From a virus, in IMG/VR virus record IMGVR_UViG_3300013102_000003, positions 70,644-134,643 of that record: a stretch of 64,000 bases of DNA, one strand, 5' to 3'. Shown here in pieces: positions 7,949 to 15,914 of the stretch. Each line of letters opens with the position of its first letter. Position 1 is the first letter of the stretch. The notes under the pieces are model-generated. The model was not told where the DNA came from and did no database searches. It worked only from the letters and a program-made list of their open reading frames with translations. The translations under genes were made by a program, and so were the position numbers.

Positions 7949-8273
7949 GTCACTTCGAGAAGAGTTCGGGGGAGACAGCTACATTCCGGACATCATCACC
8001 GTGGACGCGGATACCCTACTGACCCTGCTGGAGTGGGCCGAGATGCAGGTAGCCGACGACTACGCAGACACGTGTGCTCTTGGTGTCGGGGACCGGGTTG
8101 AACTGAAGATCGACTACTTGGGCAAGTCCCACACCCGCGAAGGAGCGCAGGGCAGAGTCTCCCGTCTGCTGCTCAACGGAAGCACCTTCCCGTTCGAGGT
8201 TAGGTTCGACGGACACGAAAGCGAATACCCCGTTAAATTCAAACGGGATGAACTGCGGAAGTTGACAGCCTAA
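7920..8273 (+). CDS. KOW/SH3-like small beta-barrel protein
   Basis: 117 residues, SD AAAGG. An N-terminal helix is followed by a barrel module: VGDRVELK, GAQGRVSRL, FEVRFDG, FKRDEL. Close in pattern to the 7077 gene. Its stop lies in the spacer of the next promoter. Confidence 0.8.
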   Translation: MNKNVRKAVESLREEFGGDSYIPDIITVDADTLLTLLEWAEMQVADDYADTCALGVGDRVELKIDYLGKSHTREGAQGRVSRLLLNGSTFPFEVRFDGHESEYPVKFKRDELRKLTA

Positions 8274-8290
8274 GGGCAGTCCTGTAGAGT
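8262..8290 (+). promoter_or_regulatory. promoter
   Basis: TTGACA (8262-8267), 17 nt, TAGAGT (8285-8290); the upstream stop codon sits within the spacer. Leader TATCTAACAAGCAACC belongs to the left-arm promoter family. Confidence 0.7.
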
Positions 8291-8324
8291 ATCTAACAAG
8301 CAACCAAACACTTAAGGAGAACAC

Positions 8325-8978
8325 ATGAGCACCACATTCAAGGTCGGAGACATCGTCACACCCAAGGGGATTCATCTTCAGGATGTCCTCGCACAGGTGG
8401 GGCCGTCCGCTGACGGCACCTACACCATCACATCAGTCAGGGAGTCCAATGGGGACACTACCCTCATTGACGTGGAGGCATACGACAAGAAAGCGTGGCG
8501 GACCAGCGGGAGCGTCTACGCTCACCGATTCGAGTTGGCACCCTTCCGGGTTGAGGGCAAGGAGATTGCGCCCAAGGCCATCCAGACCGGAGACGAGATC
8601 CGGGTCACCCGCGTCGGTACCGAAGGTATCACCCACAGCCGACAAGGTGTCGTGAACCGCATCATCGAGACCGAAGACAAGTATGGACACGGTCTGCTGC
8701 TCAAGGTCGGGTACGGTGCCCGCCTCAACTGGGGTCAGGGCCTCGCGGAGACGTTCACGCTGGTCAAGGCAGCGCCCGAGCGTGATCTGGTGCTGGAACG
8801 CCTGAACGAGTCGGGGACCGGACAGATCATCACCTTCGGGGCGTATCTGGCCTGCCGTAACGCCAACACGACGTGGACCCTTCTGAACGGGGTGAAGGCC
8901 ACTGTCGAGTCGGCTTTCCGTCTTCGCGGACTGATCGGTGAGGCTGAGGTCAAGTGGATGAAGCCGGAGGCCAAGTAA
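8325..8978 (+). CDS. multi-barrel protein, KOW-like
   Basis: 217 residues, SD AAGGAG. Two barrel-like modules: residues 5-60 (FKVGDIVTP) and about 85-140 (IQTGDEIRVTR, RQGVVNRI), then a C-terminal domain with a central CR pair. The second module matches 14318 (IRVGDRIRVT). No catalytic motif seen. Confidence 0.8.
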   Translation: MSTTFKVGDIVTPKGIHLQDVLAQVGPSADGTYTITSVRESNGDTTLIDVEAYDKKAWRTSGSVYAHRFELAPFRVEGKEIAPKAIQTGDEIRVTRVGTEGITHSRQGVVNRIIETEDKYGHGLLLKVGYGARLNWGQGLAETFTLVKAAPERDLVLERLNESGTGQIITFGAYLACRNANTTWTLLNGVKATVESAFRLRGLIGEAEVKWMKPEAK

Positions 8979-9154
8979 TGGAGCCGGAACTTGAAGCCGA
9001 GGTACGGAAGATCCGTCAAGACCTGAAGCAGCTTGAGCCGCACGAGCCGGATGATCTGGTGGCCGTCAACGCGGGCACTCTGTCCGAGATCCTGAAGCGT
9101 CTGGCACTGCTGGAGGCACGGGAACACATCCGGAAGCTGGGCGACAATGTCTGA
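8978..9154 (+). CDS. small helical protein
   Basis: 58 residues, ATG overlapping the upstream TAA. Two charged amphipathic helices; possible oligomerisation module. Confidence 0.75.
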   Translation: MEPELEAEVRKIRQDLKQLEPHEPDDLVAVNAGTLSEILKRLALLEAREHIRKLGDNV

Positions 9155-9461
9155 CGTGACAGCAGAGTTCCGGCTTGGGTTGATCAAAGATCTACACAAC
9201 GCACGGAGTGAGGCGGACATTGAAGCCGTACCTTCGTGGCGAGACATTGCGTTCCTGCTGAACCTGATCGGGGAGCTTGAGTACGAGTACGCCATCCAGC
9301 GAAAGGTTCTCGGAGGGTCGGAACCGCCGAGCATCGTGGGGGACTGGTGGAGTACCCGTGACGAGGTCAATGAGGGGCTGCTGGACATCACCACGGAATG
9401 GGCAGAGTACACGCTGGTGCGTCGGCGCAAGGCCGGTCCTGTGGAGGTAGTTGACAGCTAA
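9147..9461 (+). CDS. hypothetical helical protein
   Basis: 104 residues, ATG overlapping the previous end by 8 nt. Largely helical, no recognised family. Its 3' end contains the -35 box of the next promoter. Confidence 0.8.
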   Translation: MSDVTAEFRLGLIKDLHNARSEADIEAVPSWRDIAFLLNLIGELEYEYAIQRKVLGGSEPPSIVGDWWSTRDEVNEGLLDITTEWAEYTLVRRRKAGPVEVVDS

Positions 9462-9479
9462 CCCTGACGGGTGTACTGT
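9451..9479 (+). promoter_or_regulatory. left-arm repeat-family promoter
   Basis: TTGACA (9451-9456), 17 nt, TACTGT (9474-9479), then TAGTCTATGTAAGCAA. The spacer holds a short dyad ACCC-TGAC-GGGT. Confidence 0.7.
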
Positions 9480-9514
9480 AGTCTATGTAAGCAATCAACG
9501 ACGGAAGGAACGCC

Positions 9515-9790
9515 ATGAAGACGACAATGAGCCGCGACGGAGAACGACGCACCAACCTCCGGGTCGAGTACCGGCTGGACAAGACACAGGTGGCGAACCT
9601 GCTGGCGATCTACGCCCTGACCTACGGCGAGATCGGTGAGGAACTGTCGGAGAAGAAGCTGCTGGAGATGGTCAAGAACCAGTTGACCTATCAGGGGCTT
9701 GATGTGCTGGAGTTCGGTGCCAACGTGGATGTCGATGACGAGACGCTGGACTGGGCCAAGGAGCAGGTCGGGAAGTACTGGAAGGCTTGA
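9515..9790 (+). CDS. hypothetical protein
   Basis: 91 residues, SD GAAGGAA. Basic N-terminus, then a helical body ending WAKEQVGKYWKA. Single-gene transcript. Function unknown. Confidence 0.85.
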   Translation: MKTTMSRDGERRTNLRVEYRLDKTQVANLLAIYALTYGEIGEELSEKKLLEMVKNQLTYQGLDVLEFGANVDVDDETLDWAKEQVGKYWKA

Positions 9791-9815
9791 CAACGTAACC
9801 TGAGTCAGGTACTGT
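9787..9815 (+). promoter_or_regulatory. left-arm repeat-family promoter
   Basis: TTGACA (9787-9792), 17 nt, TACTGT (9810-9815), then AGTCTATGTAAGCAA. The spacer contains the perfect dyad ACCTGA-G-TCAGGT (9798-9810). Confidence 0.75.
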
Positions 9816-9854
9816 AGTCTATGTAAGCAACCGCAACGAACGAAGGAGCAGACC

Positions 9855-10304
9855 ATGAAACTCAAGCGCAAGAAGATCGGTGACCGGAGCTACCAGCTTG
9901 TCGATACCGCGACGGGCAAGGAGATCGGCACCGCAGCACAGACCGGGGAGCACGGGCGGGACAACTACCCGTGGGAGTGGAGCCTGTCTGATGACATGAT
10001 CTTCGGACGGCTGGACATGCGGACGGGGCACAGCGTGGAATCCCTCAGGGACGCCGTGGACATCATCGAGTCCGGTGCCAACACCTTCGGGCTGCTGAAG
10101 CCTGTCGGCCCTGTCAGCCCGTACGACATCAAGGAAGGTCAGGTCTTCCGCTACATGCACGGTGGACGCTACTACTTCTACCGGGCCACACAGGACGCCT
10201 ACGGCGAGTTCAACGCCTACATCCCATGCAACGACAGCCGGGGAGACCTGTCGGAGGTTCTGATCCCCCACGGTGCCACTGTCACCCTGTACGTGACCGC
10301 TTGA
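9855..10304 (+). CDS. hypothetical protein
   Basis: 149 residues, SD GAAGGAG. The C-terminal half (from about 95) is barrel-like: IKEGQVFRYMHGG, YYFYRATQD. No family recognised. Confidence 0.85.
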   Translation: MKLKRKKIGDRSYQLVDTATGKEIGTAAQTGEHGRDNYPWEWSLSDDMIFGRLDMRTGHSVESLRDAVDIIESGANTFGLLKPVGPVSPYDIKEGQVFRYMHGGRYYFYRATQDAYGEFNAYIPCNDSRGDLSEVLIPHGATVTLYVTA

Positions 10305-10330
10305 CACGGAGAGCGCTACACACCTAGGAT
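10301..10330 (+). promoter_or_regulatory. leaderless promoter
   Basis: TTGACA (10301-10306), 18 nt, TAGGAT (10325-10330); the predicted transcription start is the A of ATG 10337. Confidence 0.7.
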
Positions 10331-10336
10331 GGTGCC

Positions 10337-10681
10337 ATGCCGTACAAGAATGAGAAGCCGGGGAACTACATCAAGCCCAAGGACGACCGGCGACGGAAGC
10401 TGAGCGAGGCGGACAAGGACCGGATACGGGAACTGTACAAGCTCCCCGACTGGTCACAGCGCCGCCTCGCAGGGGAGTTCAAGGTGAGCCGCAGGCTGAT
10501 CCAATTCGTCATCGACCCGGACAAGGAAGCCAGAAACAAGGAAGCCTTTGCCGAACGTCAAAAGGACGGACGCTACTACGACCGCAAGACGCACACCGAG
10601 GCCGTCAAGAAGACACGCCGACACCGGCAGGAACTCTACCTCAAAGGTGAATTGGAGATTCCACTTGACACGGAGGACTAG
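10337..10681 (+). CDS. helix-turn-helix DNA-binding protein, leaderless mRNA
   Basis: 114 residues, strongly basic. Residues about 22-62 match a resolvase-type helix-turn-helix (LSEADKDRIRELY, then SQRRLAGEFKVSRRLIQFV). The Lys/Arg-rich tail could add DNA contacts. No catalytic domain, so a regulator or accessory DNA-binding protein is likely. Sits among repeated promoters with spacer dyads, so it could be their regulator (speculative). Confidence 0.75.
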   Translation: MPYKNEKPGNYIKPKDDRRRKLSEADKDRIRELYKLPDWSQRRLAGEFKVSRRLIQFVIDPDKEARNKEAFAERQKDGRYYDRKTHTEAVKKTRRHRQELYLKGELEIPLDTED

Positions 10682-10693
10682 GTATCATAGACT
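10665..10693 (+). promoter_or_regulatory. promoter
   Basis: TTGACA (10665-10670), 17 nt, TAGACT (10688-10693), leader ATCTACGTAAGCAACC. The -35 is inside the HTH gene. Confidence 0.7.
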
Positions 10694-10733
10694 ATCTACG
10701 TAAGCAACCGGAAGATAAGAAAAGGAGCAGACA

Positions 10734-11156
10734 ATGACTCAGTTCAACGCAGGAGACAAGGTACGCATCAACGAGGGCCTGCTGGAAGGGCAGACCGGAA
10801 CCGTCGTGAAGTGGGGTCCACATGTGACACTCGTGAGCCTTGAGGACGAGGCCTTTGGCGGCGGGTCGCTGACCTTCTACACCGAGACACTGGTGAGCGC
10901 TGACGAGGACCACGCTGCACTGGCGCACCTGAAGGGCCTGTACCCTGACTTCCTGAAGGCCCCGAAGTCGGACAAGTACCGGTTCCGGCTCACCACGTAC
11001 GTGCACGGGGTCTTCTACGTGTCAGTTCCGATGGACGCCCGGATGCTGGTCCGTGCACTGCAAACGCCTCCTGCCGGTCTGGAGAGGGTAGAGTTCATGC
11101 TGAGGCAGGATGACCCCTCGCGGGGGCTGGCATGGAAGATGCTTTGGACTGAGTAG
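10734..11156 (+). CDS. KOW-like barrel protein with C-terminal domain
   Basis: 140 residues, SD AAAGGAG. N-terminus FNAGDKVRINEGLLEGQTGTVVKWG is a textbook KOW-style pattern (seen); the C-terminal 70 residues are an unrecognised alpha/beta domain. Confidence 0.8.
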   Translation: MTQFNAGDKVRINEGLLEGQTGTVVKWGPHVTLVSLEDEAFGGGSLTFYTETLVSADEDHAALAHLKGLYPDFLKAPKSDKYRFRLTTYVHGVFYVSVPMDARMLVRALQTPPAGLERVEFMLRQDDPSRGLAWKMLWTE

Positions 11157-11185
11157 TTGACATGGCGGGCGTAAGCCTGTACTGT
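11157..11185 (+). promoter_or_regulatory. left-arm repeat-family promoter
   Basis: TTGACA (11157-11162), 17 nt, TACTGT (11180-11185), then AGTGTATGTAAGCAG. Short dyad GGC-GTAA-GCC in the spacer. Confidence 0.7.
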
Positions 11186-11226
11186 AGTGTATGTAAGCAG
11201 GACACCGACAAGCAAAGGAGAAGGAC

Positions 11227-11646
11227 ATGAGCTTCAAGGAAAATGATCGAGTCAGGATTATCGCCAAGACCCACAGCAAGTTCGGGGAACTGGGGACCGT
11301 GAACCGCATCTACACGGATGGCGGGTGTCTTGTGCAACTGGACACTGGAAACCGGTCCGCGTTCTTCAAGGATGAATTGGAAATCGCGGACGAGAAGCGC
11401 GAGGCGCTGATCGAACTGGCCGAGACGCTGGACAAGGCACGGCTTCAGGCCAACGCCATCGATGAACTCGTCATCCAGTCCCAGCGCGGAGTCTACGGCA
11501 CAATCGCCCTCTCCCTGCACGACACTCTGGAGCAGATCATCGGGGCCGGTTATGACGCCACCCGATACGCCCACGCTGACAGGGTGTACGATTCGATCCT
11601 TGACGGCAACACCGTCCGTGAAGCACTCAAGGCGGTGGGGAAGTGA
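11227..11646 (+). CDS. KOW-like barrel protein with helical tail
   Basis: 139 residues, SD AAAGGAGAAGG. Barrel residues 1-55 (FKENDRVRI, FGELGTVNRI, VQLDTG, FKDELEI) followed by an all-helical region to the end. Same N-terminal module as the 10734 and 11917 genes. Confidence 0.8.
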   Translation: MSFKENDRVRIIAKTHSKFGELGTVNRIYTDGGCLVQLDTGNRSAFFKDELEIADEKREALIELAETLDKARLQANAIDELVIQSQRGVYGTIALSLHDTLEQIIGAGYDATRYAHADRVYDSILDGNTVREALKAVGK

Positions 11647-11846
11647 AACGCACCAAGGCTCAACGACGGTGGAGGCGCAAAGGCTACACCCATGAAGCGG
11701 CTTACTGGTCCGGTCGGGGAAAGCCATGGAACTTCATCCTAGTGCTTCGACCGACCTCAGCGAAGTACTTCCGGAAACACCAGATGGACGATGACTGGAT
11801 TCGTCCCATTGCGCCGCAGTTCATCCACAAGGGGCGCAAGCCCTAG
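11643..11846 (+). CDS. small basic protein, GTG start
   Basis: 67 residues, GTG overlapping the upstream TGA. Arg/Lys/Trp-rich from the first residues (KRTKAQRRWRRKG). Possibly nucleic-acid binding. Function unknown. Confidence 0.75.
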   Translation: MKRTKAQRRWRRKGYTHEAAYWSGRGKPWNFILVLRPTSAKYFRKHQMDDDWIRPIAPQFIHKGRKP

Positions 11847-11875
11847 TTGACACCTAGCCTTGGCTGGTGTACTGT
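11847..11875 (+). promoter_or_regulatory. left-arm repeat-family promoter
   Basis: TTGACA (11847-11852), 17 nt, TACTGT (11870-11875), then AGAGTATGTAAGCAA. Spacer dyad AGCC-TT-GGCT. Confidence 0.7.
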
Positions 11876-11916
11876 AGAGTATGTAAGCAAGACACCGACG
11901 AGGTAAGGAGAAGATC

Positions 11917-12270
11917 ATGAGAGCATTTGAAGACGGAGAGCGCGTCCGGTTCGTGGGGGTCGAAGGGCTGCATACGAAATGGACGGGACGAGAAGGTGTG
12001 GTGACTGACAGCTACCGGGACTTCGACGGCAACCGTGCTGAGGTTCGGTTCGACGGGGAGACCAAGTCTGTCTCATTCGATGAGGACGACTTGGAGGCGG
12101 TAAAGTCCACGTACGAGATCGAGATGGCGGCAGAGGACTCGACGTACGCCACCATGGAACTGACCGACACCGAGGCCGCTGTCCTGCTCCGGCTGGTCTC
12201 GGAGTTCGCTGTAGCCCATGACCCGAACCGGTACCAGCCGACCATGACGATGAAGAAGGTGGAGAAGTGA
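11917..12270 (+). CDS. KOW/SH3-like small beta-barrel protein
   Basis: 117 residues, SD AAGGAG. Module: FEDGERVRFVG, GREGVVTD, AEVRFDGE, FDEDDLEAV, then a helical C-terminus. Paralogous in pattern to 7077 and 7920. Confidence 0.8.
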   Translation: MRAFEDGERVRFVGVEGLHTKWTGREGVVTDSYRDFDGNRAEVRFDGETKSVSFDEDDLEAVKSTYEIEMAAEDSTYATMELTDTEAAVLLRLVSEFAVAHDPNRYQPTMTMKKVEK

Positions 12271-12656
12271 TCGACGCAGAGAAGCTGAAGGACATCCGGG
12301 AGGAATCCGTGAAGGTGGTCGGAGGCTACGGAAACAACTGGTCCTCAGGGTACGTGCGGAACAGGGCCGCGATTACGCTGGAACTGCTGGACGAGATCGA
12401 CGGGCTGAAGAGTGAGCTTGACCGCTGGAAGGGTCTGCTCAAGGATCTCCCCTTCAAGGAAGGGGACGTGGTCCGCGAGGTCGGGGAGGAAGAGCCGACC
12501 GGGGAAGTCATCGAGGTCAAGGTGGTCAACGACGAACAGGCCCTCAAGGTGAGGCTCTTTGAGCCGGTACCGCGCTGGGACGGAACCGTCCGGAAGACCA
12601 TCACGTACTACGAGGATGAGATCGAACTGATCGAAAGGCCGCATCATGGCAACTAA
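12267..12656 (+). CDS. helical plus barrel protein, GTG start
   Basis: 129 residues, GTG overlapping the previous stop. Residues 1-65 are helical (coiled-coil-like LLDEIDGLKSELDRW), and 68-125 carry a barrel module FKEGDVVREV, TGEVIEVKVV, YYEDEIEL. A domain swap of the same barrel onto a helical hairpin. Confidence 0.8.
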   Translation: MIDAEKLKDIREESVKVVGGYGNNWSSGYVRNRAAITLELLDEIDGLKSELDRWKGLLKDLPFKEGDVVREVGEEEPTGEVIEVKVVNDEQALKVRLFEPVPRWDGTVRKTITYYEDEIELIERPHHGN

Positions 12657-12954
12657 CCTGACACTGGTGGAGTACACCTGTGACTGGAAGAACGAACTCG
12701 GAGAGGTGTGCGGGGAGGTGCAGAACGTCTCCGGAGCCGACCACGAGAAAGCCGCCCGAGATCTGGGCTGGGGCTGGTACGCCAACGCAGCCATCCGCTG
12801 GGAGCGGTGGGGGACCGGAGCCAAGTTGTGGTTCTGCCCCGTCCATGCTACAGTGTTCAGGAACAACCACGGCTGGGGAGGCCTTGAGGATTACGGCCCT
12901 CCGAACCGACCGGCAACCGGCTGGTGGAAGAGCTTCTTCAAGAAGCTAACATAG
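12646..12954 (+). CDS. putative zinc-binding protein
   Basis: 102 residues, ATG overlapping the upstream end. Cys12, Cys22 and a distal CPVH (about 64-67) form a plausible zinc site; otherwise Trp-rich. No family recognised. Confidence 0.75.
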   Translation: MATNLTLVEYTCDWKNELGEVCGEVQNVSGADHEKAARDLGWGWYANAAIRWERWGTGAKLWFCPVHATVFRNNHGWGGLEDYGPPNRPATGWWKSFFKKLT

Positions 12955-12970
12955 ACTATAAGGAGATAAC

Positions 12971-13318
12971 ATGAGCTTCAAAGATGATGCAACGGCGTTC
13001 CTGTTGCAGAAGGGTCAGTTGACCGAGCAAGGCGAATGGGTGTGGGGCTGGCGTGCCGGTAGCGGGGATGTCCGGTACAAGTACGACGGGCTGCACGTGG
13101 ACGGCTGTACGTGGGTTCCTACATCCGCAAGCACAATGGTCGAGCATGTCTACACGGAGTTCGAAGGGACGGACGTAGACAGCCAGCAGAAGACGCTCCT
13201 GTCGCTGACGCACGTGGACTGCATGTGCGGATTCATCAAGGACCGGATCATCGGAGTCGAGGGCGGGACCATGGAGCTTCTTCGGGAACTGCTGGGCATT
13301 GAGCGGGAGTGGCACTGA
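12971..13318 (+). CDS. hypothetical protein
   Basis: 115 residues, SD AAGGAG behind ACATAGACTATAAGGAGA, a string repeated upstream of the 16799 gene. A mid-protein CMCG pair suggests metal or disulphide chemistry. Function unknown. Confidence 0.8.
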   Translation: MSFKDDATAFLLQKGQLTEQGEWVWGWRAGSGDVRYKYDGLHVDGCTWVPTSASTMVEHVYTEFEGTDVDSQQKTLLSLTHVDCMCGFIKDRIIGVEGGTMELLRELLGIEREWH

Positions 13319-13632
13319 TGCCTGAGGGAGTGAAGTGGCGCGGCAAGAGCGTCTATCAGGTGCTGTCCCGTCTCAAGGACGCGAGCAGGACGGAGGCGGC
13401 GCTGTTCCAGATGGCGCAGGCCGCTAAGGAACGCAGTGCCCGGTTGAAGCGGGAAGCCGCAGAGATTCTTGTGGGGCTGGCCGATGAGCTACAGGGGCTT
13501 GCACCGGACATCCTGCACTTCGGAGGCTGGGCGTGCGAAGGATCACCGACCGACTACTGCATCTACAATGATGCCTTGGACTCGTGGCACGACCGCTGCC
13601 TGTTCTGCGGCGAACCCTCCGACAGGGGCTGA
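13318..13632 (+). CDS. hypothetical protein with C-terminal CxxC
   Basis: 104 residues, ATG overlapping the upstream TGA. Helical basic N-terminus, C-terminal Cys set (WACEG, DYC, RCLFCGE) likely to bind zinc. Function unknown. Confidence 0.8.
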   Translation: MPEGVKWRGKSVYQVLSRLKDASRTEAALFQMAQAAKERSARLKREAAEILVGLADELQGLAPDILHFGGWACEGSPTDYCIYNDALDSWHDRCLFCGEPSDRG

Positions 13633-13638
13633 CCGAAA

Positions 13639-13667
13639 TTGACACGGAGACGAAAGAAGGATAAGCT
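13639..13667 (+). promoter_or_regulatory. leaderless promoter
   Basis: TTGACA (13639-13644), 17 nt, TAAGCT (13662-13667); the predicted transcription start is the A of ATG 13674. Confidence 0.75.
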
Positions 13668-13673
13668 ACAAGC

Positions 13674-14270
13674 ATGACTGAACCTACAGGATTTACACCG
13701 CACCAGATCGAGGCGCTGAATGCGCTGGAGGGCGAGTTCGGGCCGGTTGACCCGTACCTGCACAATGTCACCAGCGACGAACACGTGCACGGCCCGTACG
13801 GCTACCAGCACTGGATCACCCGGAGCCTGACGGATGCGCTGCGGACATGGGGGCAGTACAAGTACGCCATGACCGTGGACTGGGAAGAGAAGGCACGGCT
13901 GGACCGTGAAGCGCGGGAAGCTGCATGGGCCGAACGGTCCGTGGACAAGCGCGAGGCAATGATCCTGTCCTTCATGTCCGGACTGCTGCCGAAGATCAAC
14001 CGGTCGCTGGCAGATGCTCAGGTTGATCTTGAGACAAGCGAGGCGGTATTCGACCTCAGGGTGTCCGGCTGGAAGTACAGCATCAAAATGGGCTACACAC
14101 GGGAGACGTTCAAGCTGGAGACCTACATCTTCTCGGAAGGCATTGACGTGTTCAACGAGACGGAAGACCTGACACTGGTGCACGGCAACGCACGGCCACG
14201 GGACCAGATCAAGGGCTACGCGGCTGTCGTGGACTTCTTGGACGGCCACGGTATTGACACTCTGACCTGA
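13674..14270 (+). CDS. hypothetical protein, leaderless mRNA
   Basis: 198 residues. N-terminal half helical with many charged residues, C-terminal half beta-rich. Monocistronic and leaderless. No family recognised. Confidence 0.85.
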   Translation: MTEPTGFTPHQIEALNALEGEFGPVDPYLHNVTSDEHVHGPYGYQHWITRSLTDALRTWGQYKYAMTVDWEEKARLDREAREAAWAERSVDKREAMILSFMSGLLPKINRSLADAQVDLETSEAVFDLRVSGWKYSIKMGYTRETFKLETYIFSEGIDVFNETEDLTLVHGNARPRDQIKGYAAVVDFLDGHGIDTLT

Positions 14271-14282
14271 GTGGTGTAGAGT
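14254..14282 (+). promoter_or_regulatory. promoter
   Basis: TTGACA (14254-14259), 17 nt, TAGAGT (14277-14282); the -35 is within the upstream coding end. Confidence 0.7.
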
Positions 14283-14317
14283 ATTAGCAAGTAAACAACT
14301 TCAACAGAAAGAGAAGC

Positions 14318-15010
14318 ATGACGACGTTCAACAAGGGTGACAAGGTACGCTACAGGCAGGTTCGGGGGTACGAGAATTGGGCCGGACTGGAAGGTGTGGT
14401 TGTGTCGCACGATCCCGTATCGCTTTTTGCTGACATCACCGTGACCAAGGACACGGGCCGGACAATGGGGACCTACACCGGACAGGCGGCAAGACTGCTT
14501 GCGGGAAACCTTGAACTGATCCCTGCCACTGCCCCGCTGGCTATGGGCGACAAGGTCCGGGTCAACGAACTTCCGCGTGAGGTGAAGCTGGAAGAGATCC
14601 GGGTCGGGGACCGGATTCGGGTGACCTACGATGAGGAGTCAGCGACCTACGGGGATGTCACCGAGACTGCTGCCGGAGTTGTGCGCGAGGGTACGGTGCA
14701 CTCCATCACGGGCGGGAACAAGTTCGACTCCAAGCTGGGCTACCGCATCAACCCCTACCGGAACGGCCATGAGATCACGTACGAGCTTCTGGAGCGCCCT
14801 GCCCCGGAGCCGGTACTCACGACAGCTACCGCCGAGGTCGGGACGCAGTTCAGGACCAGCCACGGCCCCGTGGGGAAGCGCCTGCTGACGAAGGTCGCGG
14901 AAGACACGTGGTCCGACTTCTTCCTCACCACAGAAGCGGTATTCAAGGCGAATGACCGGACCGCACAGAACGCCTTTGACGACCGTGGCGGGGAATGGCT
15001 GGAGGTCTGA
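14318..15010 (+). CDS. multi-barrel KOW-like protein
   Basis: 230 residues. At least two modules: 1-65 (FNKGDKVRYRQ, GLEGVVVSH) and about 75-150 (MGDKVRV, IRVGDRIRVTYDE, GTVHSITGG, YELLERPAP). The second shares its order with 1338 and 21275, making this the longest member of the barrel family in the window. Confidence 0.8.
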   Translation: MTTFNKGDKVRYRQVRGYENWAGLEGVVVSHDPVSLFADITVTKDTGRTMGTYTGQAARLLAGNLELIPATAPLAMGDKVRVNELPREVKLEEIRVGDRIRVTYDEESATYGDVTETAAGVVREGTVHSITGGNKFDSKLGYRINPYRNGHEITYELLERPAPEPVLTTATAEVGTQFRTSHGPVGKRLLTKVAEDTWSDFFLTTEAVFKANDRTAQNAFDDRGGEWLEV

Positions 15011-15315
15011 TGGATGGCGCGAAGCTGGATGAACTGGACAAGCTGTTGGAAGGCCAGCGGGGTTCCCGAACCTACTTCGAAAAGATGGGCTGGGGAGAGT
15101 CCGTAGAGGGTATGACTCCGGGAGTCGAGGCGCTGGAATGGGCCATTGCCGAGCTTGACCGGCTCCAGAAGATGGAGGCGAGGGTCCGCAGGCTTGCCCT
15201 GCAACTGCACGACCCGTCCGTGATCCAGCACTCATTCCACATCGGGAGTGACCCGGAACTGGATACACAGAAGGTATGGATCGCCGCCCGGATTCGGCAG
15301 GCACTGGATGGCTGA
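15010..15315 (+). CDS. hypothetical helical protein
   Basis: 101 residues, ATG overlapping the previous TGA. Amphipathic helices throughout (AIAELDRLQKMEARVRRLALQ). Function unknown. Confidence 0.8.
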   Translation: MDGAKLDELDKLLEGQRGSRTYFEKMGWGESVEGMTPGVEALEWAIAELDRLQKMEARVRRLALQLHDPSVIQHSFHIGSDPELDTQKVWIAARIRQALDG

Positions 15316-15526
15316 GTACAGCGAGGCACCGGACGGACAGCCAACCGAGAACATTAGGATTCAGCTAATGACGGCTGAGCAGGAGTTGAACGGGGCACGG
15401 CTCTGGCGGGACAGGTGCGAGAAACAACTAGCGTCGGCGGACTGGATGCTGGACAGCCGTGGTGAATCTGTGGACCGGCTGAAATGGCAACTGGAACAAC
15501 GCCGTAAGCGGGACGGAGAAGGATAG
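15308..15526 (+). CDS. small coiled-coil protein
   Basis: 72 residues, ATG overlapping the upstream end by 8 nt. Residues 14-68 form one long charged helix. Ends at the terminator 15531-15565. Confidence 0.75.
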   Translation: MAEYSEAPDGQPTENIRIQLMTAEQELNGARLWRDRCEKQLASADWMLDSRGESVDRLKWQLEQRRKRDGEG

Positions 15527-15530
15527 GGAG

Positions 15531-15565
15531 AGAGCGCATGGCTTCGGCTGTGTGCTCTTTTTCTG
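15531..15565 (+). terminator. intrinsic terminator with TTCG loop
   Basis: Arms AGAGCGCATGGC and GCTGTGTGCTCT pair through three G-U wobbles around a TTCG tetraloop and are followed by TTTTTC. Confidence 0.8.
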
Positions 15566-15573
15566 TATCCGGC

Positions 15574-15602
15574 TTGATTTGGTGGCGGGGCTAGTGTAGG
15601 GT
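15574..15602 (+). promoter_or_regulatory. leaderless promoter
   Basis: TTGATT (15574-15579), 17 nt, TAGGGT (15597-15602); the predicted start is the A of ATG 15609. Confidence 0.65.
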
Positions 15603-15608
15603 GAAGCC

Positions 15609-15914
15609 ATGAGCAAACAACGATGCAGCACCACCTACAACATTGGTTCCGGACTGATCTACCAGTGCCGCCTGACGGAGAACCACAAGGGCGAACACTC
15701 AAACACGGGGATGAGGTGGGAGAACGTGTTGGAACCCTACAAGCCCTACGGGGTCTACGAGGACGCCACAGGGACTCTGTGGACTGTGGAGCCGCCCACC
15801 AAGAAGAACGCCCGGAGAGAGGCAGCACTGGTCGGGGAGGGGCACCGGGCCGTGCCCGTGAAGTGGGGCAGACAGTTGGCCGCTGCCTTCGTAGAAGGGC
15901 GCAACTATGACTGA
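15609..15914 (+). CDS. putative zinc-finger protein, leaderless mRNA
   Basis: 101 residues. Residues 1-32 hold Cys6, Cys20, His26 and His30 in the order CSTTY, YQC, NHKGEH, a pattern consistent with a small zinc finger. The C-terminus is basic. Function unknown. Confidence 0.8.
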   Translation: MSKQRCSTTYNIGSGLIYQCRLTENHKGEHSNTGMRWENVLEPYKPYGVYEDATGTLWTVEPPTKKNARREAALVGEGHRAVPVKWGRQLAAAFVEGRNYD

